Assembly: GCA_009760885.1 (NCBI GenBank)
Contig: CM019693.1
Location: forward strand, 186,001 to 250,000
DNA: 64,000 nucleotides
Direction: 5' to 3'
Source: Achatina immaculata
Taxonomy: Eukaryota > Mollusca > Gastropoda > Stylommatophora > Achatinidae
Shown here in pieces: positions 41,467 through 51,191 of the stretch (within the stretch, counting starts at the first letter, position 1; the number at the start of each line of letters is the position of its first letter). The position numbers and the translations under genes are program-made. The notes under the pieces were generated by a model. It was not told the origin of the DNA, ran no database searches, and was given only the letters and a program-made list of their open reading frames with translations.

Positions 41467-43406
41467 TTATTTAATTTTCTTGTGTTTCTGTTGTTGTTTC
41501 TGTTGTTGTTGTTGGGCCTGATCATGAGACAAACTTCTGTAAGCAGAACTGAATGCAGCATCAAGGAGCAGAATTACAGGGATCAAAAAGTATGGGCTAT
41601 AAATGGACAATAAGAGCAGTCTCTCATCCATGTTCCTTGGGCTGGGCAGCTTCTCCTTGGAAAAGTCACTGAAGAGAACATGGGCTGCGATAGGGACTAA
41701 CGTTGTAGCAACATGGCTCCCATATATAATACAAGGTATCCTCAGCCACTTGCATCTTTTGGCACCTGAAAGAGGATTAATAAGATATTTTGTTTCATAA
41801 ATAGAAAAAAATGTGTAGGTATTAGGACATTAAAAATTTTATATAAAAAGAGAGATTATTAATTTTCCTACAAAGAGTACCTTTATTTCTGCCAAACCAT
41901 AAATCTTTAGCATCTTGAGAAACTGACTGAATAGGACATGGATGGATTCTAAGATAAAACCAAATCAATTACTCTCTGTCGCTGGCTGCAGGTCAAAGGC
42001 CACTGAAGATGAGTTCTCAGCTCCAACATAATGTCGCTGCTCAGGTGATCAACACTGCAGGTACACCAAGGCTGGTTTTCTCAGAACGTGGCAAATTCTC
42101 TCATCTTTTAGCAAAATTTAGCTTCATGCATTTCTTTGACAGAATTCAAATTCAAACATCCTTCTTTGACAGTTTTCAGGTTCATAATTAACAGAATTCA
42201 AGTTTGTTCTTCCTGCTTTGACAGAATTCAGGTTAATACATTCTATTTTGAAAAAAAAAAATGAGGTTCAAAGAAATAAACAGTTTATGAAAAACTAGAT
42301 GACATACAAGAAAACTCTGTTGAGTTCATAAAAATTAAGTCATATACTTCCTGTAACATGAGAAAACAAATGGTTGAAAAAAAAAGGGGGGGGGGGGCTG
42401 CATTTGTAGGTTTATCTAAACTATTATCAACATTGATTACCAGGAGAATGTGGTGCAGAACTGACTGGAATTATATCAAACCAAGCGCAAATTAGCAGAG
42501 ACGGATTATCCATTATGCTGAAAATGCTTAAGCCTAGGGGGCCCCAAATATGAAAGGGGCCTGGCATCAAGGGAAAAAAAAATTATGCAAATATAGACTA
42601 CTATTTTATGACTTATATCAGAAGAATACCAAATACCACTATAAAAAAAGAAGAGATTAGGGCATCTTTCTAAGTTTAGTCTAGGGGTCTGGACAGTGGT
42701 TAATATGTCACTCTCTCTTAGCCACCACTGTCTCTCAGTGACTCCTACCTCACTATCTCTTGACAAAACTTGTTAACATCTCAGTTTTAGAGGCTGGACA
42801 AGTTTGACTATGATAAGCTGCTAACCATATTAAAGTCTTATTTAATCACATTTTGTGAAATGCACATGAACAAACAAACAGATCTGTGGAATTCAGAAGA
42901 AAGCTACTATACAGAATGGAACAACTACACAACTCTCAAGATCATCACAAGAAATAATCCACTTGAGATAAAATGTTACATTCCCCTAAAATCCTGACAT
43001 TTCAGGGAAGCTATGTCTTCCCAAGAGTCTGTGACTTAGTGACTTTCTATATGCTTTCTGAAGGCTGAACCAATAAACTCTGGATTGCAAATCAAATCTT
43101 AGCCACTTAGATATACAGAACTGGTTGTAAAGTTAACATTTTTAGAGTTTCCATGTTAATGCTTCCCATCCACATTTACCTCATAGATCCCACTACATAA
43201 CCAAACAATATATTCACTCTTTATTATACTTCAATATTCTGTTGATATGTATGAGACATACAAACCTTTAAAGAAGCCATAAGTGGCAACAAAGAAAAAG
43301 GGAACTGGAAAAGCTCACAGACAAGAAGAGATTGGTACCACACCGGGGCAATCATCATCATTGGGTCACGAAACTCTCTGCAGTACCATTCCTTCAGAGC
43401 TACCAG
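41467..43406 (-). CDS. TMEM97: TMEM97-like (sigma-2 receptor, EXPERA) protein, exons 2 and 3
   Basis: The exon at 43,406-43,266 (acceptor ctttcag, donor gtttgt) reads LVALKEWYCREFRDPMMMIA, PVWYQSLLVCELFQFPF. The last exon at 41,765-41,467 (acceptor tctttcag) is fully open: AKRCKWLRIPCIIYGSHVAT, TLVPIAAHVLFSDFSKEKLP, NMDERLLLLSIYSPYFLIPV, ILLLDAAF, then a CAA/CAG-encoded Gln run and HKKIK-stop. TMEM97 proteins are four-helix ER membrane proteins that bind sterols and the NPC1 protein; KW.R.P, the H..TT..P motif, ERL…Y.PYFLIP and a Lys-rich ER-retrieval tail all match. Exon 2 is 141 nt, one short of the 142 in duplicon A. The F-run (ccctttttc) is one base short and shifts the frame before the donor. 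This is either a sequencing indel or a lesion. Exon 1 was not found. AATAAA overlaps the stop. Confidence 0.75.
42139..42240. repeat. ~45-bp tandem repeat, three divergent units
   Basis: The phrase 'ctttgacagaattcaggttc' recurs with changes between 42,132 and 42,235, inside the intron of the TMEM97-like gene. Confidence 0.7.
42497..42570. mobile_element. hAT-like terminal fragment
   Basis: The sequence cagagacggattatccatta…gcttaagcctagggggcccc resembles the widespread hAT-type terminus (CAG..GCGGATTTACC…GCCTAGGGCCCC). No second end or transposase is seen. It lies in the intron. Confidence 0.4.
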
Positions 43407-43598
43407 CTGAAAGAACAGATGAGGCTGTAATTAGTTTGCAAGCAGGCAGCAATGTTTAAAGAAACAAGTTATTCTGTACAAAATATATTTATAATTGTGC
43501 ATATTTTGCTCTTCTGAACAGTGTAAGTCCAATTTGCTTTCACTTCTGCCCACTGGTCACAGAGGTGACTGAAAATAGGTGGGCAAGGCATGTCTATT

Positions 43599-44329
43599 AC
43601 ATCTTACATCCTTCCCATGCCATTAAACGTCACATAGGGCCCGCCAAGATGTCCTGTCTTTAGCGAGTTTTTCAATCTCATCAAAGGATGTTAAGCCCAC
43701 TGAATTGGCTTCTCTTAACAATATCCTCTTTAGAGTTTCTTTAGAGGTCGACCTCTTTTTTCTTCGGCCTATTGTGTTCCATTTGATAGCTTGTTTGGGG
43801 ATTCTCTGATTGTTTCTTGTCATCACATGATCGACATACGTTCATCTTCTTTTTTTCTGATCAACCATGAGACAGGTTGTTGTTTGCTCATCTGTCTGAT
43901 CTCTGTATCGTTCTTGAATTCATTCCACTTTATACCGAGTATTTTCCTTGGGTATTTGTTTTCGAAAGAGTCTAATTTCTTGTCTATTTCTTTAGTTGAT
44001 TTCTAACTTTCACATGCATAAATGAAGGTGGATATTACATCTGAATAGTCTTAACTTGGTTTTTGTGCTTATAACTTTTGAATGCCATATGTTCTCAAGA
44101 TTCTTGAAGGTCAGTGCTGCTTTGGCAATTCGAATTCTAACTTCTTTTCTGGTGTCACCACTGTGGTCTATATAGCTGCCGAGATATGCAAAATGGTTTA
44201 TTTCTTCAACAGCTTCTACATATATTTGTCCTTCGTCATTAATGAGAACCTTCATTATTTTTGTTTTATCCTTGTTAATTTCAAGTTCTACTTTACTAGC
44301 CATTGAAGACAGGGTATCTGTTTTTACTT
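43599..44329 (-). mobile_element. L-B LINE, 5'-truncated, 11-bp TSD
   Basis: Minus-strand frames: 44,010-44,333 (KVELEINKDKTKIMKVLIND, LGSYIDHSGDTRKEVRIRIA) and 43,623-43,826 (NNQRIPKQAIKWNTIGRRKK, SFDEIEKLAKDR). The 3' terminus is …gggaaggatgtaagatgt. gcatgtctatt at 43,588-43,598 and 44,330-44,340 is the TSD. Duplicon A has the uninterrupted counterpart gcatgtgtactgagtgcc at about 4,629. It shares the IDKKLDSF subfamily signature with the copy at 37,712. Confidence 0.9.
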
Positions 44330-45228
44330 GCATGTCTATTGGGTGCCACCCTTTTTATGGCTAATATGGAAAAAATTCATTTTTTTATGTAAAACTGAAT
44401 TTTTTGCATTTCCTTAGATCAAATGGCACATTATTTTGATCTGAACTAGATCAACTCCTTCATGGGTTCAAAATCTGACTCCAGGGTCACTGCATTCATA
44501 TATTTTCCACTGCATGCCGCAGGATAAATCCAAGAGCATATTTGCTAATAGTTCCCATCAAGTGTTGGTTCTTTACGGTGTGTTTTCTGCTACACAGATC
44601 AGATTTCCTACCAGCACCCTAAATTTGTCCTAGCTCCAGCATTTGCTTCAGATTGTTCTTCCATTCCCGCACTTCATTTTCTCATACTCTTTCCCATATG
44701 GCTTTAGCAATGTTGACCTTGTCCACTCTCAGCCTGCCATTTATTTTAGGCTGTCCAGCAAGACTATTTGCCACTTCATTGCCACTGACTATGTTAGGCT
44801 CCTCAGTTCACTAGTTTAACAGTTGAAGCTATTCTTTCTGAAACAACTTTTTTCTCACTCTTATGAAGCATACTCTAACTCCATCACAATGACCCCATGA
44901 ACTACATCATGGGCAACTAGCCATTCCACTGCCACCTTCAGCCTCAGTTTCCATTCTCATGCTTGATGTGGTGACTTCAAAGGCTCCCAAACCCTGTACC
45001 ACTACTCTTCCATTGCAGTAGACAACAAAACCCCAACCGCTTCTGCTGTTCAAAGACAATGAGCCATCTCTATTATATTACCATGTCGGAAGATGCATGG
45101 TGATGGTGGATGAGATCTTGAACCTAAAATTCAACTCCCCCCTGTGCCCAGTCTCTACACTCATGCCCCTTTTGTATAAGAACCTTTGTTAGCTGAGGTC
45201 AGTCCGTAACCTTTAGGCACCTCATCTA

Positions 45229-46529
45229 CAATGGTTATACCGAAAGTCGTAAACAAAATTTTTTTTTTAAAATCAAATTTATAGATAAGAGAAAATATAA
45301 ATGTATCACTTTAACTGTATCCTTTTCTTCACTTTTCAACATAATCTCCATTTCTCTGCACACATTTTTCCCATCGCTCTGCAAGTTTGAAAATACCCTC
45401 CCAGTAGAATTCTGTTCCAGCTGACCGAAGGCACAGATGCACTGCTTTCTGGAAGTTCTCTCCTGTGTCGTAGTGATGGCCTCGCATTTGTTCTTTCACA
45501 AAACCGAAAAGATGGTAATCACTGGGTGCCAGGTTGGGGCTACAGGCAGGGTGTGGAAGAATTTCCCAACCTATTTTCTGAATTTCCTCAGTTGTCCAGC
45601 GAGCAGAGTGAGGCCGAGCGTTGTCGTGGTGCAGGATGATTTTCTTTCCAGGGTGTTTATCGCGCAATGCATGACTGAGCTGTATTTCCACATAGCGAGC
45701 GGCATTTATGGTTTCAGTACGTTAGAGAAATTCAACCAGAATGCACCCCTCTGCATCCCAAAAATGGTTCCCATAATCTTCCCAGCAGAATGTACTGTCT
45801 TTGCTTTCTTCTTGGTTGGAGAATCGAAGTGGTGCCATTCCATACTCTACTTTTTGTTTCAGGCGCATAATGATGGAACCAGCTTTCATCACCTGTCACA
45901 ATACTCATCAAAAATTCATTCCTTCATTTTGATATTTCTGAAGAAGGTCTTGAATGATGGTTTTTCTCACAGCTTTGTGATCTTCAGTCAACAAATGTTG
46001 GATCCAGTGGGCACAAACTTTTCTATAGCCTAGGGTTTCAATCATTTCCTGTACTGCATTGTGTCCTATTCTAAGATTTACAGCAATTTCAGAAACTGTC
46101 TTCTTTAATGATGTCGTCAACCCTTTTCACATTACGTTCAGTGGAGGCAGTTCGAGGGTGACCGCTGTGAGGAATATCTTGGATGCTCATGTTTCTATCT
46201 TTGAAATGTTTCACCCACCTCCTAACACAGCTAGCACCCATATACACATCTCCATAAGCAAGCTTAAGTCTTTGGTGAATTTAAGCAGCAGGGATTTTCT
46301 CGTTAATGAGCAACTCAATAACAGCACGTTGACGAAACGAAACTTCAGCACCTGCCATTTTGTTTCTGCTCTGCATGGTCACATGACACATGATGGTGAT
46401 GTCATGTGACCTCTACATGAAGTGCAAAGGATGCAGATTAAGGTGATACATTTATATTTTCTCAATCTATAATAATTATAAATTCTGATTTTTAAAAATG
46501 TATGGTTATGACTTTCAGTATGACCCTCG
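45229..46529 (-). mobile_element. Mariner transposon (D34D), complete with TIRs
   Basis: TIRs: left caatggttataccgaaagtc (45,229 on) against the complement of the right end, cgagggtcatactgaaagtc (to 46,529). TA lies on both sides and the length is 1,301 bp. The minus strand carries the HTH-linker (45,908-46,120: IAVNLRIGHNAVQEMIETLG, SEIAVNL). The first catalytic Asp is in VTGDESWFHHYAPETKSRVW (about 45,840-45,900). The second and third are in ILHHDNARPHSA and SPNLAPSDYHLFG (45,329-45,691), with exactly 34 residues between these Asp residues. All three Asp are kept, but frame breaks near 45,700 and 45,800 prevent a full protein. The C-terminus WEKCVQRNGDYVEK is intact. Confidence 0.92.
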
Positions 46530-46750
46530 TAGATCGTATGCCATCTAGAATCTTCCTTGTCTGATGCATCTGCCTTTTATCAACTCCAGCTCCTTAATAG
46601 AGAGGATGGTCTTTCATATTAGCAACCCTGATGTATGCCTTTATCTGAGCATACTTGTGTTTTGACCTCACACTCAACATATCAAACAGAATGCGCTCGG
46701 CCACTAAAGGAGTACCCTAGGTACAGCCCAAGACCACTGTCACTGTCTTG

Positions 46751-48020
46751 AATGTATAAAATAGGAAAAAAGAGGGAGCAGCTTTATTACTTAACGATTA
46801 CAAAGTTGTGACGTTTTGGTGTGAGCCTTAATCATACAAAAACATACAGGACAAAGAAATAGAGAGAGGAGATAAAGTATAGATTCACATGAATACTATT
46901 AAAAAAATAAATAAATAAATAAACAAATTTAAAAAAAAATTTTTTTTAAAAGAGTACTTAGCTGTAAATTGCAAGGTGTGGCTTGTCCGGCAGTGTGTGT
47001 CAGGAATGGATCTAGTGGGACGTGGAGACTGTTTAAATAGAGACCTGTGACATGTGGTCAGTGGGTTGTAACTGGGGGTAACTGATATATGTTACCCTGC
47101 ATCTTTTGCAAACGATGACATGAGACTGGCCTCAGATTAGGGGACCGCATGCAAAAACATCTGTACGACATCGCCCAGCATGCTTCGAAACCAGTCCCAA
47201 ATCATTTCAGTGGCCCCAACCACAGAGGCAAATCTGATTTTCTGGTAACAGCCATTAAACAAAATCACGCAGATGACACAAGCCGCCTGGCACTTGAGAA
47301 CCGCTGCATTCAAAATTATGGGATGCTGGAACCACATGGGTTAAACTCGCTGTTTAGTTACACGTAACATCATCTTCTTCAATCATTATAGTACCTCTCC
47401 ACTAAATCCACCCCTTCTTACTTTTCAAACTTCCTCACAGCATCACTCTGCAACCCCGCTTACTTTTCAAACTTCCTCACAGCATCACTCTGTAACCCTG
47501 CTATTTTCTCTGCAACCCCTCTTCCCCAATCATCTGTTTCAATTTCACCTAGCTAGGTCGGTATTGCGTCACTCTCTCTCCCCTCCCTGGTTCCCCATCC
47601 ACCACCCCCAGTTACAACCCACTGACCACATGTCACAGGTCTCTATTTAAACAGTCTCCACGTCCCACTAGATCCATTCCTGACACACACTGCCGGACAA
47701 GCCACACCTTGCAATTTACAGCTAAGTACTCTTTTAAAAAAAAATTTTTTTTAAATTTGTTTATTTATTTTTTTAATAGTATTCATGTGAATCTATACTT
47801 TATCTCCTCTCTCTATTTTTTTGTCCTGTATGTTTTTGTATGATTAAGGCTCACGCCAAAACGTCACAACTTTGTAATCGTTAAGTAATAAAGCTGCTCC
47901 TACTTTTTTCCTATTTTATACATTCTGGTATCACAGCTTTACTGCAGTGCTTCGTGTATAGTTGTATATTATATACACTAACTTCGTGTATAGTTGTATA
48001 TTATATACACTAATTATTAT
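46751..48020 (+). mobile_element. Penelope-like hairpin cassette, copy 1, 15-bp TSD
   Basis: actgtcactgtcttg at 46,736-46,750 and 48,021-48,035 flanks the insertion. Arm 1 (46,755-47,075) and arm 2 (47,610-47,925) are long inverted repeats. For example, gtgacatgtggtcagtgggt at 47,048 is answered by acccactgaccacatgtcac at 47,617. Between them, 47,149-47,367 encodes the GIY-YIG endonuclease C-terminus: MQKHLYDIAQHASKPVPNHF, NHRGKSDFLVTAIKQNHADD, LENRCIQNYGMLEPHGLNSL. After arm 2 comes acagctttactgcagtgctt and two 38-bp repeats (ttcgtgtatagttgtatatt). No RT is present. Confidence 0.82.
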
Positions 48021-48540
48021 ACTGTCACTGTCTTGTTCTGTACATGCTCTAGCTTGTTCTGCTGTACATTTGACAGTGAGAGTAGGTCTAGACCATTCAT
48101 CAATGATGACATCACCAGCACCTGCATCAGCAAGAACAGAGTGTGCTGTGGAAAGTTGGCTGCGGCCATTAACCTACCTGCTCCCAACGCTTTTCTTGGC
48201 CTCTGTGTAACACTGTCCATGTGTTGTGCAAAGGACAAGGATTGATCAAATGTGGTCCCTAGATACCACATGAAATGTGTTCTCTTAATATATTGTCACT
48301 GAATTCTGTTAATGAGTACCATAGGATGCTAGCTTTTTTTCTGAGTTTATCACTGCACTGTTATCCTCACACCAGCCTGTTATCTGATCCATCATGTTCT
48401 ATACCGTTGTGGCTAGTCCTCTTTACACCTCCCATGCTCACCTCCCTGCTTCACCCAACATGAGGTAACTGCTACAAAAGAGTTTCAGTAGCTGCTGACA
48501 TTTTGTTCAACAGTACATGTTACATCAAATGATCTGGACT

Positions 48541-48935
48541 ACAGCTGAGATGATTTGGGTAAATGCTATAATAATGTTGTTCACAGATTTTTGCAAGGAC
48601 TTATCCTCTATATCCATGCTGAGTCACATAAACAATTTTCAGAGGGTAGAGAATTTGGCTCTCAGTTAGGCAGTGTGAGATTATTCTTCTTGCTCGTTAT
48701 CTGCTACATTGAAAATGCACAGAACTGAACATGTTAGATGATGCTGAAGAGAGTTTAACAAAGTGACTACTGTGTTAAAAAAAGTTTGTTTATTTAACTA
48801 TATATGTTTACTATGCAAAAATTATTTCTTCTTCTGTTAAAGTCCTTTCAATGAAATGTGAAAGCTTAAAATATGGGTATGCAGGTTAAATGGGGCATAC
48901 ACATAGAAAAGAAATTTAAACAAAGAATTAGTATA
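48541..48935. other. No gene recognised
   Basis: This may include more of the RNase H LINE's RT (weak similarity up to about 48,620), but I cannot support it motif by motif. Confidence 0.4.
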
Positions 48936-48937
48936 CA

Positions 48938-49680
48938 CTCAGTTGCATGTCCCTTGCAGAACTTTGCCTCCCACCAGCCCTCTTGTAGGCCTCTCATTTG
49001 TAAGCAAGATGCCCTGCTGCTGATGCATCCATTCGCAGATCATCAACGATGTCTTGCGGCCATATTCTTCCTCTCATTCTTTTTCCCCATTATGTGCCCT
49101 TCCAAAATGGTCTTCTCTAAATTCTCATATTTAATGTGTCCAAAATATTTAAGTTTTCTCTGTTTAATCTTCTTTACTAGCCAACCTTCTTCAACATTAA
49201 GTTCTTGTAGTATGGATATATTTGGGGGTTTTTTTGTACTCATATTTGAAAAAGAGAAATTAAAGCAAAACTCAAAACACAACAGACCAGATTTGTAGAA
49301 CATATTTTAAGAAAAGGCAAACTGAAGCACTTAATAACACCAGGAAAACTGGAAGTAAAAAGGGACAGAGGAAGACAAAGAAACACATACTTAAAAAGGA
49401 ACAGAGGAAGACAAATAAACAATATATTTGATGTCCAAAACACAGCCTATAGAAAGAGCAAAGTGTAGAAGGTTGTGGAAATCAATGACGATCAATGCCT
49501 GATTGACATGGACCAGAGAGAGATTTAAAGGAATCTTCTGTAGCACTTACATTCAAAGGCATTTATGTACTCCTCAGCTATTTTGTTACATGCATATGTA
49601 GCGATAGGAAAGATGCATGCCCTTAAAAAATCTTTTTTTTTTTAGTTCTGTCTGGTCCTCTCCACAGATTCTTTAGTTGT
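48938..49680 (-). mobile_element. L-A LINE 3' end, split by an L-C-type 3' fragment
   Basis: 48,938-49,228 and 49,536-49,680 are collinear with 335-600 and 640-800 (minus strand: SILQELNVEEGWLVKKIKQR, KLKYFGHIK). Between them 49,230-49,500 is a plus-strand fragment. It reads KAKLKTQQTRFVEHILRKGK, LKHLITPGKLEVKRDRGRQR, a C-terminus like that at 13,690-13,830. It contains a duplicated aggaacagaggaagacaaa block. Both are dead. Confidence 0.78.
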
Positions 49681-49689
49681 TTAAATTTT

Positions 49690-50284
49690 TTTTATACTAC
49701 TATACAACAATGGACACTTATAATTCTATGCCCGTGTCCTGTGACATTATGTTAGAATGAAAACATAAACTGCAGTGTAAAACTAAATGATGAGAAGCAA
49801 ACTGGTGTCAGCAATACATGTGTACATAACAACAATAAAGTACGAACAAGAATGAGCCCGGCCGGTACGTGAGAAATTGCAGTGATGTAATGCCCACTTT
49901 CTGAAAGGATATATCAGATTCGCATTACCTGTTTTGGATAATACTTTGAAGGAAACAGACCTTGAAAGTCGACACACAATGCGATCGGAATGTGCGTAAG
50001 AAAGTAAATAAAAAATATGATGTCTAGAAATCGCATTTTTCCTGATAATCAAATCGCTACCTCTCAGATCTTAATCAGTGTCCGGAAATGGAACCATTTA
50101 TTGAAAAATAAGGAAGCATACTACAGATATACGAAACAAATATGGCAACGTTTTGCCATTTCGGATTTTACATTGAAAAAAAAAAAAAAAACTTTTTCTT
50201 GTTAAAATCAGTAGAATTTGGGATATGCTGAAAAAATATATATAAAGCAAACTTAAATTAATATTTTAACCCAGACTTTTTGGT
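49690..50284. other. No gene recognised
   Basis: Short frames only; none shows family motifs. Confidence 0.45.
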
Positions 50285-50375
50285 TTATGGGAAGAATGTT
50301 GAGAAATCCTTGAACAGCAGATTACTAATGAAGAATGCGTGAGAAGAGCTGGAGAGAAAAAAATCTTATCCACAC
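50285..50375 (+). mobile_element. L-C LINE C-terminal scrap
   Basis: The plus strand has GRMLRNP, stop, TADY and, in the next frame, ITNEECVRRAGEKKILST. This equals RRMLRIPWTAKITNEEC of the L-C copy at 23,405-23,460. About 90 bp is retained. Confidence 0.65.
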
Positions 50376-50421
50376 AATATATACACCAGCTGATTACCCG
50401 GCGTTGCTCGGGAATTTATTA

Positions 50422-51119
50422 TTAACTCTTTCCGTGCCCAAGAAAAAAAACGCGGACGTTCCCATTCGTGCCATACAAAAAGCGCGGGTCCTGATCTGTA
50501 TAGTGGGCATAGTTGTAAAATGGAATAGAAAACAGTATTTACGTGTACTTATTATGTTTCAAAGTATAACTAAATGTATGAAAATTTCATAAATGCAGAG
50601 TTTTTTTAGGAAAAAAGAAGTAATGTGGTGTTTTTAGACAATGATTGTGCCCAGCTCACCATCGGCTAGGTCTAGATATGCACTACTTACCACCTGAGAT
50701 GTCTGGATCTACTTGTCGATCTCGTATTCTGATTCTATGTTGCATTCTGGCTAAATTAATGTCTGAAATAACCTAACCTACTAACTATTTCTCCAGTCGT
50801 CTAATATGTCTAAATCTACTTAGGATACATTCAAGAGCGGTGGGGTTGTCACAAGCCATGTCTATACCCCTATCTACATCATCAAAAATTGAAAAATGTC
50901 GATGTTTCTCTTCCTTTTTCTTGTTCGGCATCGCTCGTAACTAAGGACTCTTCCACCATTTTGAAAAGTGTCACCGGAAACGCAAACGAAATATGTACAA
51001 TCTAAATGTTACACCGGTTGGTTTTATTGAAACAAATGAATTGTCATTATAACGACTATGGCATGTAACTCAGTAATCTGAAATCCTCACTATAGCGACT
51101 ATGGCACGGGAAGAGTTTT
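50422..51119. mobile_element. piggyBac-like MITE candidate
   Basis: ttaa|ctctttccgtgcc (50,422-50,438) faces ggcacgggaagag|tttt (51,103-51,119). The 13-bp terminal inverted repeats have one mismatch and a TTAA target on the left; the right target copy is mutated. A subterminal direct repeat (gactatggca) occurs at 51,055 and 51,096. There is no transposase. Just left of it, ctgattacccggcgttgctc (50,390-50,410) is a repeat-like phrase of unknown family. Confidence 0.42.
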
Positions 51120-51191
51120 TTCCGTGTCTTTGGTCACTGCATCGACCAATTCCGGTTTCCCGATACTTACCAATGGTAGATAGAGCGACCA

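Larger units (their letters stand above)
36702..44445. repeat. Segmental duplicon B (paralogue of 1-4,745)
   Basis: See duplicon A for the aligned blocks. B is the fuller copy: it keeps the mariner relic, both recognised TMEM97-like exons and the sequence between them. B has its own L-B insertion at 43,599-44,329, for which A (about 4,628-4,640) is the empty site. Homology ends near 44,445, where the RNase H LINE begins. Confidence 0.88.
44445..48540 (-). mobile_element. LINE with RNase H domain, decayed, interrupted by mariner and Penelope-like cassette
   Basis: Minus strand, 5' to 3': RT fragments (WCEDNSAVINSEKKLA near 48,390), thumb (48,017-48,271: LGTTFDQSLSFAQHMDSVTQ, LMQVLVMSSLMNGLDLLSLS). 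Then, after the 46,751-48,020 insertion, AERILFDMLSVRSKHKYAQI and KAYIRVANMKDHPLY (46,590-46,735). After the mariner comes an RNase H domain (44,880-45,090): RDGSLSLNSRSGWGFVVYCN, GAFEVTTSSMRMETEA. Then GNEVANSLAGQPKINGRLRV and AKAIWERV (44,690-44,790). RT plus RNase H is typical of I/Ingi/Nimb-type LINEs. There are multiple stops. The two insertions split it into three exactly collinear pieces. Confidence 0.72.

Noticed and set aside
41026..41613. 195-aa plus-strand frame with hydrophobic segments
   Set aside because: Its 3' half is antisense to the TMEM97-like last exon; the hydrophobic run is the complement of the Gln/Ile-coding part. No homology recognised.
1..44445. Duplicons A and B as two haplotypes of one locus misassembled in series
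   Set aside because: Each has independent fixed insertions and large private deletions, and divergence in the shared parts is far above allelic level by eye. Not fully excluded without reads.
45437..46033. 198-aa plus-strand frame
   Set aside because: Antisense of the mariner transposase, whose motifs are on the minus strand.
47149..47367. 72-aa plus-strand frame as an independent small gene
   Set aside because: It is the C-terminal part of a GIY-YIG endonuclease inside the Penelope-like cassette and recurs, decayed, at 36,420-36,590.
46751..48020. Hammerhead ribozyme in the Penelope-like arms (known in some PLEs)
   Set aside because: I looked for a ctgatga core with a gaaa partner in both arms and did not find one.
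48541..50284. Search for the first exon of the TMEM97-like gene
   Set aside because: No signal for the expected N-terminal helix (…HIPIT…DLQ) on the minus strand here or between 43,420 and 48,540.
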